From Balanoglossus misakiensis (lineage: Eukaryota > Hemichordata), in contig CM082577.2 of the NCBI GenBank assembly GCA_040954595.2, positions 8,494,001-8,558,000 on the forward strand: 64,000 bases of DNA, read 5' to 3'. This document shows, in pieces, positions 62,230-64,000 of this stretch. Below the pieces are notes generated by a model, which had not been told where the DNA came from, searched no databases, and saw only the letters and a program-made list of their open reading frames with translations. The translations under genes and the position numbers were made by a program. Every line of letters begins with the position of its first letter. Position 1 is the first letter of the stretch.

Positions 62230-63328
62230 AAGTGTCAACTTCAAAGCTTCTTGAAAACTGTATTCCTTTATTCACAGACATTTTATAAAATTATGCAATT
62301 ACTGCAGTAAATCATTACTGAAGTTGTCTGGCATTAAGATTTTGTTATTTCACAGTTTAATTCCCATGTCCACACAAATTACTAAAAATTTTGCAATGAA
62401 AGTAGGCAACTCGCACATCAGCTGCTTATGTGAAAAAAATAAGCTGCTTTAGAAATTAAAACCAGTTGATTTCAAATTTTCCCAGGGAAATGTCAAATTA
62501 CTGACAAAAGTTTAAAATTAATTACTGGGTACAAGAAAATACCATGTGTGCAATTTTGATCATATATCAAGTCTTTTAAGATTCAGCTACTTTCATTGAA
62601 CAGCTTTACAAAACTAAAACACTTCGTGGATTTTCTTTGTGCATGAAAATAAATATTGACAGCAGCTAGACCTGGGGCCAACTACAGACATACAAAAATA
62701 TAAAAGTACATGTACTTGATGTAACACATCTATGCCATTCAATGGCAAAGTCTACATAACATCAAGGCCATGGTGCAACAGTGGCTTTCACGTCAAATCT
62801 GTGCATGTGTATGTGAGCGATCTATGCTTGTAAATGTCCTTTGTGTATAATAGTGCTGAAAAGGTTTTCTTGTCCATCACTGATATACAACAAACAAGTC
62901 CTTGGTTGATGGCACCATTCAAATATGTACCCAAATAAATAGATTTTTGCATAGTCTGTCCTATCAATATCCCCACCCGGTAATATCACACACACTGTAA
63001 AATGTAAAACACACAGTTAAATATCCCAGTTGCGTGGACGATCACATTATTCATTCTTGTGTGAACGTTAAGGCATTCTCAACGTTTCCCCCAACACACA
63101 CTACAAATTGCAATGGTCATTGTAGCTACACAGCACAACCCTTTTCCATGCAACTGTCTTGCTAAATAAAACGCTATCACACTGTAAAACAACCATACCA
63201 ATACCTATGTCAGTCCGAGGATCACATTTACTACTGCACCCTCCATTGCACACTTCCACACTCATACACACAGTTGTGTTTTTCTGTCAATTTTTCCTGC
63301 GATGAAAACACAGAGAGATGGCACTCTG
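62230..63328 (-). other. probable 3' UTR of the terminal minus-strand gene
   Basis: AT-rich sequence between the ETFA poly(A) signal and the stop codon of the minus-strand gene. I see no exons here. If the signal at 62267-62272 is used, most of this stretch is a roughly 1.06 kb 3' UTR. Confidence 0.4.
62267..62272 (-). terminator. candidate poly(A) signal of the terminal minus-strand gene
   Basis: TTTATT on the plus strand (AATAAA on the minus strand), only 38 bases from the ETFA signal on the other strand. It implies tail-to-tail genes whose transcripts end in nearly the same place. Confidence 0.4.
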
Positions 63329-63855
63329 TCAGAGGTGTCTCCAAATGAACTTGGTCACAACTCGAGCCCAATACGGGACAATCCTCTCCTGCTTTTGGAA
63401 TGTCTCCGTGCTGACTTCAGTGCTTCTATCGTACAGGTTTTTCTCCTCCTAGACAAGAAAATAAACCAGTGGACCGATGTAAGATACTGAATGTAGGCTT
63501 TATGAAACATGTTTTTGTTCAAAGGCAAAAATGCTGCAATGTATCCATAACAACATGAGTGCTAGATGCATAGTGTATCATGATACGTTGTCCAATACCA
63601 CTGGTGATACACATTTGTGAAGATCTATTCAGAACCTACCCGGTGTCAAAACGAACTGTTGTCAAATCGGAAGTGTGTTTTTGAGATTTATTCACTTGGC
63701 ATTTTTCACAACATACTTTACATCAAATTCTATTGGCATGAAAGATGTCTTACAAACTGTACTTGGTCTTACCTCATGTAGCTGTTTTCTGAGCCTCTCA
63801 TTTGTGGTAACCACAGCCAGTTGGACTTCCAAGTCTCTCTTCACAGAACGGTAAC
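63329..63855 (-). CDS. C-terminal exons of an unidentified coiled-coil protein (partial, continues past window end)
   Basis: Two minus-strand exons share one reading frame. The first is 63773-63855 (acceptor CTGCCAG, donor GAG|GTAAGA), encoding a helical, charged stretch (RSVKRDLEVQLAVVTTNERL). The second is 63329-63448 (acceptor TTGTCTAG), encoding 39 residues and ending WRHL before TGA at 63329-63331. The join is phase 0; the upstream exon enters in phase 1, so at least one more exon lies further upstream. The sequence looks like a coiled coil ending in a short Trp- and Arg-containing tail. I cannot assign a family. The gene is convergent with ETFA. Confidence 0.6.
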
Positions 63856-64000
63856 CTGGCAGAGAAAAGAGTGTATAATTAAGCTTCCAACTGTTTCAGT
63901 GACATCATACTTTTCTAATGATTAGGTACTCATCCTGAAACAGTATCCCTCAATGTCTGATTTCAGACGTACCAACACATTTGTGTATCAGTGTTTTGTT

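Overview
This is metazoan nuclear DNA. Small GT-AG exons with GC-rich third codon positions are set in AT-rich introns and intergenic sequence, and several short inverted-repeat transposon families lie in the introns. The three recognisable genes are an outer-arm axonemal dynein heavy chain, an ABCA3-type lipid transporter and the alpha subunit of electron transfer flavoprotein. Together they fit a ciliated, probably marine, invertebrate. The dynein comes to 4464 residues, close to what I recall for the sea urchin ciliary beta chain, so a non-vertebrate deuterostome (echinoderm, hemichordate or lancelet) is my best guess. A lophotrochozoan cannot be excluded.

Layout. (1) 1-5472, minus strand: a small three-exon gene of about 127 residues that I do not recognise. 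Its CpG-rich promoter holds a near-consensus RFX X-box, so it may be ciliary. (2) 7659-39287, minus strand: the complete dynein heavy chain gene. I traced 48 coding exons, and every junction keeps frame from the start ATG to the TAA. (3) 39288-42942: a 3.65 kb divergent intergenic region. It holds an X-box and a YY1-like site on the dynein side and a pair of TCATGTGA boxes further towards the transporter. (4) 42943-56179, plus strand: a complete ABCA3-like full transporter, 19 coding exons and 1723 residues. (5) 58218-62008, plus strand: complete ETFA, 8 exons and 339 residues, with a DR1-type nuclear-receptor site just upstream. (6) 63329 to beyond the window end, minus strand: the last two exons of an unidentified coiled-coil protein, convergent with ETFA. 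The poly(A) signals of these two genes lie within about 40 bp of each other.

The genes do not form one pathway. The dynein drives ciliary beating, the ABCA protein moves lipids into lysosome-related compartments, and ETFA carries electrons from mitochondrial acyl-CoA dehydrogenases. At least four families of short non-autonomous elements (TTAA-flanked, TACTGTAAAACAC-ended, pogo-like CAGTCAAACC-ended, and TAACCCTTTCACC-ended) sit in introns of these genes and are densest in ETFA introns 2-4. I saw no tRNA, rRNA, CRISPR array or bacterial-type operon. I found no clear evidence of a wholly new biological system. The best leads are the unrecognised small gene with its X-box and the repeat families.
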